Positions 1 to 7,165 of a DNA stretch of 13,854 bases are shown one piece after another. Below the pieces are notes generated by a model that was not told where the DNA came from, ran no database searches, and was given only the letters and a program-made list of their open reading frames with translations. The translations under genes and the position numbers were made by a program. The DNA lies in NCBI GenBank assembly GCA_017628165.1, contig JAGBZQ010000030.1, positions 1-13,854 of the forward strand, in the 5' to 3' direction. This DNA comes from Kiritimatiellia bacterium (lineage in GTDB: Bacteria; Verrucomicrobiota; Kiritimatiellia; RFP12; UBA1067). The number at the start of each line of letters is the position of its first letter. Within the stretch, counting starts at the first letter, position 1.

Positions 1-2
1 CC

Positions 3-1277
3 GCTCAGTATCCCGGGCAGTGGAGTTCGATGAATTTTTCAGGCACATATCCTACGGGACTCCCCAAGACGATTCGTCAGACCTCAAGCGTCCTTCAGAG
101 GGCGGTCCCCATCAAGGGGAAATCACGTACGATTGGCGTATGGCATGACAGGGCCGGGCGTTCTACAGGGGATGCTGCGGTGCTTGTCAGTTCTTACGGA
201 TACTGGGTTACGCACGTTTTTCTGGCCGATGGCGATGAGGCTGAGAAGGCGCGTCTCTTGGGCGCAATGGTGGGGAGCGTTCTCCCGAATCGCTGGAATT
301 TCACCGTGCACCAAAAGCGTGTGGCGGCTGAGAGCGCGGCTGATCGCGCGTATGCCATGAGCCTCAAGCCGCGCACAGGCGAAATCCGCGCAGTGTGGGA
401 TCATTCCGGGTGCGGGCTTTATCCGGGCAATTGGCCCAAGACCATCGCCGTTTTGAAGGCAAACGGAGTTACCGATCTTTTTGTGAATGTGGCAGGTGCC
501 GGTTTTGCGCATTATCCGTCGTCGGTTTTGCCGCGTTCAAAAATCTTTGAGCAGGAGGGCGATCAGCTTAAGGCATGCCTTGGCGCTGCAAGAGGATCGG
601 GTATCCGGGTTCATGCGTGGATCCTTGCTTTTACGGCTACGCGTGCGCCCAAGAGTGTTCTTGAGGATTTTGCCAAACGCGGTTGGCGTTTAAAGACGAA
701 TTCCGGGGCGTTGAGTGAATATTTAAATCCTGCCAACGCCGCTGTACGCAATCACATCTTGAAGGCGGTAGATGAGCTTCAGGTCAAATATCCAGCGATC
801 GCCGGCATTCATCTTGATTTTGTACGCTGGTATGAAAAGAGTTCTAAAAGTGCCACGGCATCGCAGACAATTACGGCTTTTGTGGCATCGGTGAAGCGTA
901 GAATCTCGAATAAGCGGATATTTTCTGCGGCGGTACTCGGAAAATATCCATCGTGCGTTGCATCTGTGGGGCAGGATTGGACGGCATGGATTTCCGCCAA
1001 TATTGTGGATTTCGTGGTACCTATGGATTACACCGAAAGCGAGGCGCGTTTCGAGGAGTATTTGAAGCAGCACGCTTCACTTGGCGGCGCGGCGCGGCGG
1101 AAGGTGATTGTGGGAATCGGGGTTACTGCCAATGAATCGCGCCTTACGCCCAAAGCTGTGATGTGTCAGATTCTCCTTGTCCGTAAGTACGGCCTGGCGG
1201 GGGTGGCGCTTTTTGATTTGGACAGGCAGCTCGAGGTCAAGATTCTTCCGAATTTGCGCCTCGGGCTTTGGCGGTGA
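3..1277 (+). CDS. GHL10-like glycosyl hydrolase-related protein, 5' partial
   Basis: The reading frame is open to the left edge, so the gene probably starts outside the window. An ATG at 30 is the first in-frame Met (415 residues from there), with GGAG four bases upstream, but the protein before the main domain already looks like the end of another domain. Numbering from that Met, residues 30-100 (IGVWHD, VLVSSYGYWVTHVFL, LLGAMVGSVLP) resemble the small domain found before the barrel in some GHL10 proteins. Residues about 118-400 look like a GHL10 (DUF187, YngK-like) TIM barrel: GEIRAVW at the first strand, VNVAGAG, VHAWI, the motif GIHLDFVRW (259-267, acidic candidate D263) and VPMDYT (330-335). 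GHL10 members are thought to act on extracytoplasmic polysaccharide, but the substrate is unknown. No signal peptide is visible because the N-terminus is missing. Family call is good; activity is inferred. Confidence 0.72.
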   Translation, partial: AQYPGQWSSMNFSGTYPTGLPKTIRQTSSVLQRAVPIKGKSRTIGVWHDRAGRSTGDAAVLVSSYGYWVTHVFLADGDEAEKARLLGAMVGSVLPNRWNFTVHQKRVAAESAADRAYAMSLKPRTGEIRAVWDHSGCGLYPGNWPKTIAVLKANGVTDLFVNVAGAGFAHYPSSVLPRSKIFEQEGDQLKACLGAARGSGIRVHAWILAFTATRAPKSVLEDFAKRGWRLKTNSGALSEYLNPANAAVRNHILKAVDELQVKYPAIAGIHLDFVRWYEKSSKSATASQTITAFVASVKRRISNKRIFSAAVLGKYPSCVASVGQDWTAWISANIVDFVVPMDYTESEARFEEYLKQHASLGGAARRKVIVGIGVTANESRLTPKAVMCQILLVRKYGLAGVALFDLDRQLEVKILPNLRLGLWR

Positions 1278-1303
1278 ATTGCGGTGGCGTCCAGTGAATA
1301 AAA

Positions 1304-1322
1304 GGGAGTTCTCCCCATTTTT
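1304..1322 (+). terminator. Weak possible Rho-independent terminator
   Basis: GGGAG (1304-1308) and CTCCC (1311-1315) are perfect complements separated by TT, followed by CA and five T. The strict loop is only two bases, so the real stem would be about four pairs (GGGA/TCCC with loop GTTC). Preceding A bases could pair with the T run across a CA bulge. It lies after the GHL10-like stop and just upstream of the phosphatase promoter, which is where a terminator would be expected, but it is short. Confidence 0.3.
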
Positions 1323-1331
1323 CGGAAGTTG

Positions 1332-1340
1332 TGGTATAAT
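1332..1340 (+). promoter_or_regulatory. Extended -10 promoter for the phosphatase gene
   Basis: TGG followed by a perfect TATAAT (1335-1340) forms a TGn extended -10. At the usual 17-base spacing the -35 position (1312-1317) reads TCCCCA, a poor match, so recognition would depend on the extended -10. The predicted transcript start is near 1347. The same TGGTATAAT occurs before rpoD and before the aminotransferase gene. Confidence 0.7.
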
Positions 1341-1349
1341 ATATAGAAC

Positions 1350-1373
1350 ATGAAAAAAAATGAGGTAAATTAA
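1350..1373 (+). other. Seven-codon ORF in the phosphatase leader
   Basis: ATG at 1350 opens a 7-codon frame (MKKNEVN) with TAA at 1371-1373, one base before the phosphatase ATG at 1375. Its ATG lies about 3 bases after the predicted transcript start, similar to the near-leaderless geometry at the aminotransferase gene. Ribosomes on it would cross the GAGG at 1362-1365. This could be a translated leader that couples to the phosphatase, or a chance frame in an A-rich leader. No homology can be judged at this length. Confidence 0.25.
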
Positions 1374-1374
1374 C

Positions 1375-2784
1375 ATGAGAAAATTTATTCTTGCTTTGTT
1401 CCTGTTCGTTTCGTTCGTACTTTTCGCTGACGCGCCGAAGTATGTGTTCCTTTTCATTGGTGATGGCATGGCCGTAACCCAGCGCCATGCTGCGGAGGAA
1501 TTTTCCAAGAAGATCGGCCGCGGCCCATTGCTGATAAATTCTTTTCCTTGCAAGGGCCTTACCGCAACTCGTTCCGCCAATAGGCTTGTTACTGATTCTG
1601 CCGCCGCTGCGACGGCGATCGCTTGCGGAGAAAAGACAAAGAATTATACCGTTGGGCGCAATGCAGAGGGAAAGGATGTTTACTCGTCTGCAGTAGCTGC
1701 CAAGGAGGCGGGTAAGAAAGTTGGTATTATCTCCACCGTTACAATTACTCACGCGACGCCTGCCGCTTTTTATGCCCACCGGGCTGCACGCGGCGAGGGT
1801 TACGGAATTGCTATCGATCTTGTCCATTCTGGCTTTGACTTTTTTGCGGGCGGAGGCCTCGACGGTAAGTATAAGGATTCAAAGGCCAAGGAGTTTAAAA
1901 AGTACGGTCACGCTTATAAGTATGCAGAATCAAAAGGCTACAAGATCGTGCGTACGAAAAAAGACTTTCTTGCTCTGAAGCCTTCTGACGGCAGAATTTT
2001 AACTCGTATGACGGATGGTCCTCTTCCGTACACGATAGATATTGGCGAGGAAAATCCGTACCCCACGCTTGCCGAACTTGTAGCCAAGGGGATAGAAATG
2101 CTTGATAATTCCAACGGCTTTTTCATGATGGCCGAGGGCGGGCGTATCGATTGGGCTGGTCATGCGAATGATGCCGCCACAAACGTCCGCGAAACTCTCG
2201 CCTTTGACGACGCCGTAAAGGTGGCTCTCGAGTTTTATGAAAAGCATCCGAAGGAGACTCTTATCGTTGTCACGGGTGATCATGAGACAGGAGGACTTAC
2301 GATGGGAGTGGCCAACACAGGATACTCTATTGATATGGGGATGCTCAGGTATCAAACGATGAGTGCAGGGGCGTTTACCAAAAGATTGTCCAGTTTTTAC
2401 AAGAAGAATCCCTCGCTGACCATTGAAGATGTGAAGCCGCTTGTCGAGAAGGCTTTTGGCATTGTTTTTGACGGATTGAAAGACAATCTGATTTCTCTTA
2501 CCGATAAGGAGCGCACGGACTTTCTTAAGGCCTTTGAGAGCGATATGAAATTCCTCAAGGCAAAGAAAGAGGAGAATAGGCAATATGACGGACCAAAGCG
2601 TTATATTCTCGGGACGACGCTTTCGAAGATTCTGGAGCGCAGAGCCGGTGTTGCGTGGTCTACAGGCGGGCATACGGCTCAGAGCGTTTTGACCACCGCT
2701 ATTGGCTGTGAGGCCCAGCTTTTTAACGCTCCGATGGACAATACCGATATTGCTAAAAAGATCAAGTCGTTTTACGGCAAGTAA
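1375..2784 (+). CDS. phoA: Secreted alkaline phosphatase (PhoA family)
   Basis: A 469-residue phosphomonoesterase of the alkaline phosphatase family, acting outside the cytoplasm to release phosphate from organic esters. Residues 1-18 are a typical Sec signal (MRKF, then a hydrophobic run ending LFADA). Active-site residues are all visible: GDGM with D30, nucleophile S75 in TDSAAAAT, HAT at 126-128 with T128, R139 as the phosphate-binding Arg, E254, D259 and H263 in EGGRIDWAGH, D302 and H303 in TGDHETGG, and H433 in STGGHTAQ. By alignment to E. coli PhoA, Asp153 is replaced by H126 and Lys328 by W260, the pairing known from Thermotoga maritima and common outside enterics. Length is normal for the family. 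Start chosen from the signal peptide and the GAGG at 1362-1365, nine bases upstream. YibE/F follows 6 bases downstream, probably on the same transcript. No Pho box was identified. Confidence 0.96.
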   Translation: MRKFILALFLFVSFVLFADAPKYVFLFIGDGMAVTQRHAAEEFSKKIGRGPLLINSFPCKGLTATRSANRLVTDSAAAATAIACGEKTKNYTVGRNAEGKDVYSSAVAAKEAGKKVGIISTVTITHATPAAFYAHRAARGEGYGIAIDLVHSGFDFFAGGGLDGKYKDSKAKEFKKYGHAYKYAESKGYKIVRTKKDFLALKPSDGRILTRMTDGPLPYTIDIGEENPYPTLAELVAKGIEMLDNSNGFFMMAEGGRIDWAGHANDAATNVRETLAFDDAVKVALEFYEKHPKETLIVVTGDHETGGLTMGVANTGYSIDMGMLRYQTMSAGAFTKRLSSFYKKNPSLTIEDVKPLVEKAFGIVFDGLKDNLISLTDKERTDFLKAFESDMKFLKAKKEENRQYDGPKRYILGTTLSKILERRAGVAWSTGGHTAQSVLTTAIGCEAQLFNAPMDNTDIAKKIKSFYGK

Positions 2785-2790
2785 GATGTA

Positions 2791-3945
2791 ATGTTGTTTA
2801 AGCGCAAGAATATCGCCACTCTTTGCCTCCTTCTTCTTTTGGCGGGGGTGACGATAGTTCTTCTTAAACTGCCGAATCCCGCTCCGCTCGTTTCGGCGGC
2901 CAATCTCACCACTTCTATGGCCGAAGTTCTTGAGACTGACGATTCGGGTATCGACACTCACGGATATGTGGAGTATGGGACGCAACGACTTAAAGTGCGC
3001 CTGCCGGACGGGCGTGTGGTTTCTGCAGAGAATGAGTTGCGAGCTCAGCTGGAATATGACAAGAAGTTCAAGAAGGGTGATACGGCGCTTGTCATCCTTC
3101 CTGCAAACCTTCGCCCCAATGAAGTTCCCGACGGGCCGCTTGTGGCGCGTGACTATTGGCGGCTCGGTTGGGCTTGTGTTCTCTTTTCCGCGTTTGCGAT
3201 ACTTCTCATCGCCTTCTCGGGATGGACGGGATTGGGGGCGCTTTTTACTTTTTTCTTCAGTTGTCTTGTTGTTTGGAAGCTTTTGATCCCCTCTGTTCTT
3301 TCAGGTCTGAATCCGGTCTTGTTTTCATTTGTAGCCGTTTCAGTCCTCACGGCCGTCATAATCTTTTTGGTGGCTGGATTCAATAAAAAGGGGCTTTCGG
3401 CTTTCGTCGGCGCCATGCTTGGAGTTCTTGCTTCGCTTGCGCTCGCAGGGCTTTTCACCGCTCTTATGAATATCAATGGCGGAACTATGCCTTCTTCTCA
3501 GGAGCTCTTGTATTCGTGTCCGTATATCGTTTCGCTTCGCGGAATATTTACTGGTGCGATAATTCTGGCCTCTTCGGGTGCGGTGATGGATCTTGCTATG
3601 GATATAGCCTCTGGCGTTGCCGAGGTCAAGCGTCATAATGCTTCACTCGGTTTCAGCGAGCTTTTCAAGTCCGGATGCCGTATGGGAAGGGCGGTTGTCG
3701 GCACTATGACCACCACGCTTCTTTTGGCATACTCGGGAGGATATCTTACGCTTCTCATGGTTTTTGCGGCCGAAGGGGTAAAACCGATGGATTTCCTGAA
3801 TTCCTCTGTTGTCTCGGCGGAAATAGTAAAGACTTTAGTCGGGAGTTTTGGTCTTGTGGCCGTAGCGCCGTTCACTGCTTTTGCCAGCGCATTTTTCTTC
3901 TCGCGTCGTGAAACGCGCGGTGCGAATTCATGCGAAAATCCCTGA
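2791..3945 (+). CDS. YibE/F family polytopic membrane protein
   Basis: A 384-residue inner-membrane protein. Residues 9-26 form an N-terminal membrane anchor, 40-115 a soluble extracytoplasmic domain (KVRLPDGRVVSAEN, FKKGDTALVIL), and from about 123 there are roughly seven further hydrophobic segments (123-143, 148-166, 174-197, 202-226, 252-270, 306-326, 348-371). The combination of a short beta-rich domain, the multi-pass core and the segment GAVMDLAMDIAS (264-275) matches the YibE/F family, whose biochemical role is not established; some lactic-acid-bacterial homologues lie near nisin or stress genes. It starts 6 bases after the phosphatase stop and has no clear Shine-Dalgarno, so its translation is likely coupled to phoA. 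The gene stops at the base before the rpoD -35 element. Family confidence is high; function is unknown. Confidence 0.85.
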   Translation: MLFKRKNIATLCLLLLLAGVTIVLLKLPNPAPLVSAANLTTSMAEVLETDDSGIDTHGYVEYGTQRLKVRLPDGRVVSAENELRAQLEYDKKFKKGDTALVILPANLRPNEVPDGPLVARDYWRLGWACVLFSAFAILLIAFSGWTGLGALFTFFFSCLVVWKLLIPSVLSGLNPVLFSFVAVSVLTAVIIFLVAGFNKKGLSAFVGAMLGVLASLALAGLFTALMNINGGTMPSSQELLYSCPYIVSLRGIFTGAIILASSGAVMDLAMDIASGVAEVKRHNASLGFSELFKSGCRMGRAVVGTMTTTLLLAYSGGYLTLLMVFAAEGVKPMDFLNSSVVSAEIVKTLVGSFGLVAVAPFTAFASAFFFSRRETRGANSCENP

Positions 3946-3974
3946 TTGCGCGAAATGTAGAAATTTGGTATAAT
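3946..3974 (+). promoter_or_regulatory. rpoD promoter, -35 and extended -10
   Basis: TTGCGC (3946-3951), a 17-base spacer and a perfect TATAAT (3969-3974), preceded by TGG to make an extended -10. The -35 starts at the base after the yibE/F stop codon. Predicted transcript start is near 3981. It is the only one of the three TGGTATAAT sites here with a recognisable -35. Confidence 0.8.
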
Positions 3975-3981
3975 GACTCAT

Positions 3982-4001
3982 CACTTGACAAAGTGCAAGT
4001 G
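3982..4001 (+). promoter_or_regulatory. Alternative hairpins at the 5' end of the rpoD mRNA
   Basis: CACTTG (3982-3987) can pair perfectly with CAAGTG (3996-4001), or CACTT (3982-3986) can pair with AAGTG (3991-3995) around a GACA loop. Both share the same 5' arm and exclude one another. They begin within about a base of the predicted transcript start, so they would form a 5'-end stem-loop, a feature known to protect mRNAs from 5'-end-dependent decay. The role here is inferred. Confidence 0.4.
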
Positions 4002-4024
4002 GGTGAATTGTATTCTGGAGTGAT

Positions 4025-6064
4025 ATGTCTAAACTTAAAATTTCGTCAAAAAAATCTGCTAAGTCGGTTGCTAAAAAGACCTCCGCCAAAAAAAAGGCTG
4101 GAAAAATCGAGGAGTTTGCTGAGGGCTCTTGCGAAGTTTCATCGGTAGGAGCAAAGTCTTCCAAGGCTGGCCGCAAGAAAAAGGTGAGCCTTGATGATGC
4201 TGGCGAAAATATTGAAGATGAGGAAGTAGATGTTGACGCTCTTGATGCTGATGACGCTCTTGATGCCGATAAGCTTGTGGCCGAGGTCGAGCGCGGTGAG
4301 AGCATTCCGGAGGAAGAGGGCGATGCAAGTCTTCAGTCTGCCGATCCTCTGCCGAGCTTTGCAGAGGATGATGAGTCTTCCATTGACGCCGAAACCATTC
4401 TTCCCTCCATGGAGGGAATGTCGATTCTTCGTGAGACAGAGCTTAATGATGTCATCAACGATGTCAAGCACCGTAGCGAGGCTAACGGCGGATACATCAC
4501 TTATGAAGAGCTCAACCAGATTCTTCCTCAGACGATCGTTGATGCCATTCAGTCTGACAGATATCTGAAAATCCTTGAAGCTCTCGGCGTTCAGGTTCTC
4601 CGTGAGGAGGATGTAAAGAAGTTCGTCGATGCCAAGAATCAGAAAGCGTCCGATCCCAAGGCCCGCGTTGCCGAGATGATCGAGGATCCGATCAGGATGT
4701 ATCTGCATCAGATGGGGCAGGTTCAGCTTCTGACCAAGGATGAAGAGATTGAAATCTGCCAGACGATTGAAAATGCCGAGGTTAAGACCCGCGATATGTT
4801 CAACCGCTTCCTCTTTACCCCTCCGATGTATGCAGGGCTTCTTGATAAGCTGGAGGGGCAGAGTGAGCGTTTTGACAGGATCGTGACTGACAGTTTTGAG
4901 GAGAAGCGCAACGATTACGTTCAGCTCATTCCTGGTTTCCGCAAGCAGATCAAGGAGGTTGAGAAGCGTCTTAAGGAGGCGAGCTCTAAGTATCTCTCCA
5001 TCATTTCTTCCAGTTCGGCTTCGCCCCAGCAGCTTCGCGGTGCGGAGAAGACGCTCGTCAATGCTCGCCTGGCTCTCAAGCAGACGTTTGTGGACTTGAG
5101 CTTCAAGCAGAAGGTTCTTGAAACTTTGTGCGCAGAGGCAGACGAGCGCATTTATCTTCCTTACAGGCAGCTTGTCGCCCGCATGGGTGCAGCCCAGAAG
5201 ATGAAGGCGTCCAAGAAGCGTGATGCGGAAATTGCGTCGATACGCGCCAAGATGGAGAGCTATGAGGTTCTTTTTGGAATGCCTGCAGAGGAATTCCTCA
5301 CGACGTTCGCGGAGTTGCGCAAGGTTCTCAAGGCTGGGCAGATTGCGCGAACGAAGATGGTGGAGGCGAACCTTCGTCTCGTCATCTCTATCGTAAAAAA
5401 ATACATGAATCGCGGACTCAGTTTTCTCGACCTCATTCAGGAAGGCAACACCGGCCTTATGAAGGCTGTCGAGAAGTTCGAGTACAAGCGCGGTTACAAG
5501 TTTTCGACTTACGCAACTTGGTGGATCCGCCAGGCTGCGACTCGCGCGATTGCCGATCAGGCGCGCACGATTCGCATTCCCGTGCACATGATTGAAACGA
5601 TCAACAAGCTGATGCGAGTCAACAAAAAGCTCGTTCAGAAGCTGGGCCGCGAGCCCACCGAGAGCGAGCTTTCTGCCGAGATGGGAATTCCCCCGGATCA
5701 GGTCAGGACCGTAAAGCGCATGGCGCAGCAGCCAATTTCGCTTCAGTCGAAGGTTGGCGACAACGATGATGCGCATTACGGAGATTTTATCCCCGATGTG
5801 ACAAGCGAAAATCCGTTTGAAGTCACCGAGGGGCATTTGCTGAAGGAAAGGCTTCGCGAGATTCTTGAGACGCTCACTGACCGCGAGCGTCAAGTCGTGG
5901 ATTATCGCTTTGGCTTGTCTGACGGTTACAGCCGCACGCTGGAGGAGGTAGGGCGCCTCTTCAACGTGACGCGCGAGCGCATTCGCCAGATTGAGGCGAA
6001 GGCGTTGAGAAAGCTGCGCCATCCGAGCCGTATGAAGTCGCTCGGAGATTTTCGCAGCACATAA
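4025..6064 (+). CDS. rpoD: Primary RNA polymerase sigma factor RpoD (sigma-70)
   Basis: Directs core RNA polymerase to housekeeping promoters. The 679 residues contain, in order, a low-complexity extension (1-135), region 1.1 (about 139-200, with GGYITYEELNQILPQ), region 1.2 (about 216-250), a non-conserved region (251-440), regions 2.1-2.4 (445-515), region 3 (516-600) and region 4 (610-675). Key residues by alignment to E. coli: W499, W500, Q503 and T506 for the -10; H521 and E524 in PVHMIETINKL for the extended -10; R650, E651, R654 and Q655 for the -35. The extension is unusual: 1-55 is rich in Lys, Ser and Ala, while 56-120 is strongly acidic. The ATG has GGAG four bases upstream, a short spacing. 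The usual rpsU-dnaG neighbours are absent; yibE/F lies upstream and an RRM gene 47 bases downstream. Retention of regions 1.1 and 1.2 identifies it as the primary sigma rather than RpoS or RpoH. Confidence 0.97.
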   Translation: MSKLKISSKKSAKSVAKKTSAKKKAGKIEEFAEGSCEVSSVGAKSSKAGRKKKVSLDDAGENIEDEEVDVDALDADDALDADKLVAEVERGESIPEEEGDASLQSADPLPSFAEDDESSIDAETILPSMEGMSILRETELNDVINDVKHRSEANGGYITYEELNQILPQTIVDAIQSDRYLKILEALGVQVLREEDVKKFVDAKNQKASDPKARVAEMIEDPIRMYLHQMGQVQLLTKDEEIEICQTIENAEVKTRDMFNRFLFTPPMYAGLLDKLEGQSERFDRIVTDSFEEKRNDYVQLIPGFRKQIKEVEKRLKEASSKYLSIISSSSASPQQLRGAEKTLVNARLALKQTFVDLSFKQKVLETLCAEADERIYLPYRQLVARMGAAQKMKASKKRDAEIASIRAKMESYEVLFGMPAEEFLTTFAELRKVLKAGQIARTKMVEANLRLVISIVKKYMNRGLSFLDLIQEGNTGLMKAVEKFEYKRGYKFSTYATWWIRQAATRAIADQARTIRIPVHMIETINKLMRVNKKLVQKLGREPTESELSAEMGIPPDQVRTVKRMAQQPISLQSKVGDNDDAHYGDFIPDVTSENPFEVTEGHLLKERLREILETLTDRERQVVDYRFGLSDGYSRTLEEVGRLFNVTRERIRQIEAKALRKLRHPSRMKSLGDFRST

Positions 6065-6111
6065 GATAGAGTGCCCGCAATCAAGAAAAGAGAAAGTAAG
6101 AAGGAAAGAAA

Positions 6112-6576
6112 ATGGAAAACATCATTAATCTGTTCGAGGGAGATACGCTTGTTCCCGCTATCATTGTTGCGGCTGCTGCCTTTGCCGTTGGCTTTGTTGC
6201 CGCGCTGATCATCGCCAAGCTCTCATGTTCCTGCCGTCGCAGCGGATCTGGATTTAAGTGCGGCGGCAAGAAGTTTGTGAAGGGCGATCAGAAGTTTCAG
6301 AAGCGTCATCCCGCTCCTGCGGACGGTTCTATTGAAATCTATGTCGGCAACTTGAGCTACGATCTTACCGAAGAAAGGCTTCGCAAGGAGTTTGAGGCTT
6401 ATGGTGTCGTCAATTCTGCTCGCATTATCACAAACCGCTACACGAACAAGTCGAAAGGCTTTGGTTTCGTGCACATGCCCAACCGTGCAGAGGCTGACGC
6501 TGCTGTCAAGGCCTTGAGCGACAAGGATATTCTCGGTCGCAAGCTCAAGTGCAACGAAGCTAAGAATCTCGTTTAA
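6112..6576 (+). CDS. Membrane-anchored RRM-domain RNA-binding protein
   Basis: A 154-residue protein with one N-terminal membrane helix (about 13-36, Ala/Ile/Val-rich) and one C-terminal RNA recognition motif (73-150). RNP2 is IYVGNL (76-81) and RNP1 is KGFGFVHM (115-122), whose aromatic positions stack on RNA bases in this family. After the helix come CSCRRSGSG and a Lys-rich linker (37-70); by the positive-inside rule the RRM faces the cytoplasm. Cysteines 39, 41 and 50 flank the helix end. Bacterial RRM proteins are usually soluble proteins of about 80-110 residues, so the anchor is an addition. Start supported by AAGGA at 6101-6105 with six bases of spacing. It follows rpoD by 47 bases with no visible terminator, and the DJ-1 gene follows 19 bases on. 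RNA binding is well supported by motif; membrane location is inferred from the helix. Confidence 0.88.
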   Translation: MENIINLFEGDTLVPAIIVAAAAFAVGFVAALIIAKLSCSCRRSGSGFKCGGKKFVKGDQKFQKRHPAPADGSIEIYVGNLSYDLTEERLRKEFEAYGVVNSARIITNRYTNKSKGFGFVHMPNRAEADAAVKALSDKDILGRKLKCNEAKNLV

Positions 6577-6595
6577 CAATTGAAAGGCGGCCTAT

Positions 6596-7165
6596 ATGAC
6601 AACGCTCAATGCGATAGTTCTTCTTGCAGAAGGGTTCGAGGATATAGAGGCCGTCGCCACGATTGATGTTCTTCGCCGCGGAGGTGTTGCGGTAACAACA
6701 GCCTCCGTAGGCAGTTCTCTTCAGGTGCCGAGTTCACACGGCATTATTATGACGGCCGACACAAGGCTTTCCGATCTGGATGCTGACGCTCTTTGGAATG
6801 TCGTCGTTCTTCCGGGCGGAATGCCTGGCACAAAGAATCTCGCCAATTCGCCTGAAGTTACCGCGCTTCTTCGTCGCCACAAGGAGGCCGAGCGCCTTAT
6901 CGCAGCCATTTGCGCCGCACCTACGGTGCTGGTCGGGGCAGAAGTTCTCGATCCCGAAACTCACATTACCTGCTATCCCACTTGCACTGTCGATCTCGAT
7001 CGTCCTTCAGCGAATGTGCCTGTTGTGGTGGACGGCAATTTTATTACAGGTCAGGGGCCAGGCTCAGCGCTCCTTTTTGCTCTTGTGATTCTGAAGGTTC
7101 TTGCTGGTGACTCCGTTGCCAATAAGGTTGCCCAGGGAATGGTGACAGATGTCCTTCAGGGGTGA
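6596..7165 (+). CDS. DJ-1/PfpI (YajL-like) family protein
   Basis: A 189-residue cytoplasmic protein of the DJ-1/ThiJ/PfpI superfamily, the same length as human DJ-1. The nucleophile-elbow cysteine is C106 in AAICAAP, and the glutamate that lowers its pKa is E18 in GFEDIE, both at the human DJ-1 positions. VVVLPGGMPG (69-78) gives the conserved loop and GQGPGSALLFAL the C-terminal signature. Human His126 is not kept; the segment reads TCYPTC, closer to the GFPT of E. coli YajL. Family members are redox-sensitive chaperones or act on glyoxal-type adducts, the latter disputed, so I assign only the family. Shine-Dalgarno-like AAAGGCGG lies at 6583-6590. The 3' end overlaps the next gene by 17 bases, pointing to co-translation with the transporter fusion. 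Confidence 0.93.
   Translation: MTTLNAIVLLAEGFEDIEAVATIDVLRRGGVAVTTASVGSSLQVPSSHGIIMTADTRLSDLDADALWNVVVLPGGMPGTKNLANSPEVTALLRRHKEAERLIAAICAAPTVLVGAEVLDPETHITCYPTCTVDLDRPSANVPVVVDGNFITGQGPGSALLFALVILKVLAGDSVANKVAQGMVTDVLQG

Noticed and set aside
1999..2985. A 328-codon - strand frame across the end of phoA and the start of yibE/F
   Set aside because: It spans two well-supported genes and its translation shows no family motifs or plausible start signal.
3985..3990. A perfect TTGACA as a second -35 for rpoD
   Set aside because: No good -10 lies 16-18 bases downstream; the nearest candidate, TATTCT at 4011, is 20 bases away and would start transcription at the ATG. The bases are better explained by the hairpin arm.
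4139..6022. A 627-codon open frame on the - strand opposite rpoD
   Set aside because: It mirrors the codon pattern of rpoD, has no recognisable domain, and lies wholly within a certain gene.
7149..7165. The 17-base overlap of the DJ-1 and transporter genes as a possible frameshift or wrong start
   Set aside because: Both frames are intact with full-length domains, the fusion has a signal peptide right after this ATG, and no better start exists downstream.
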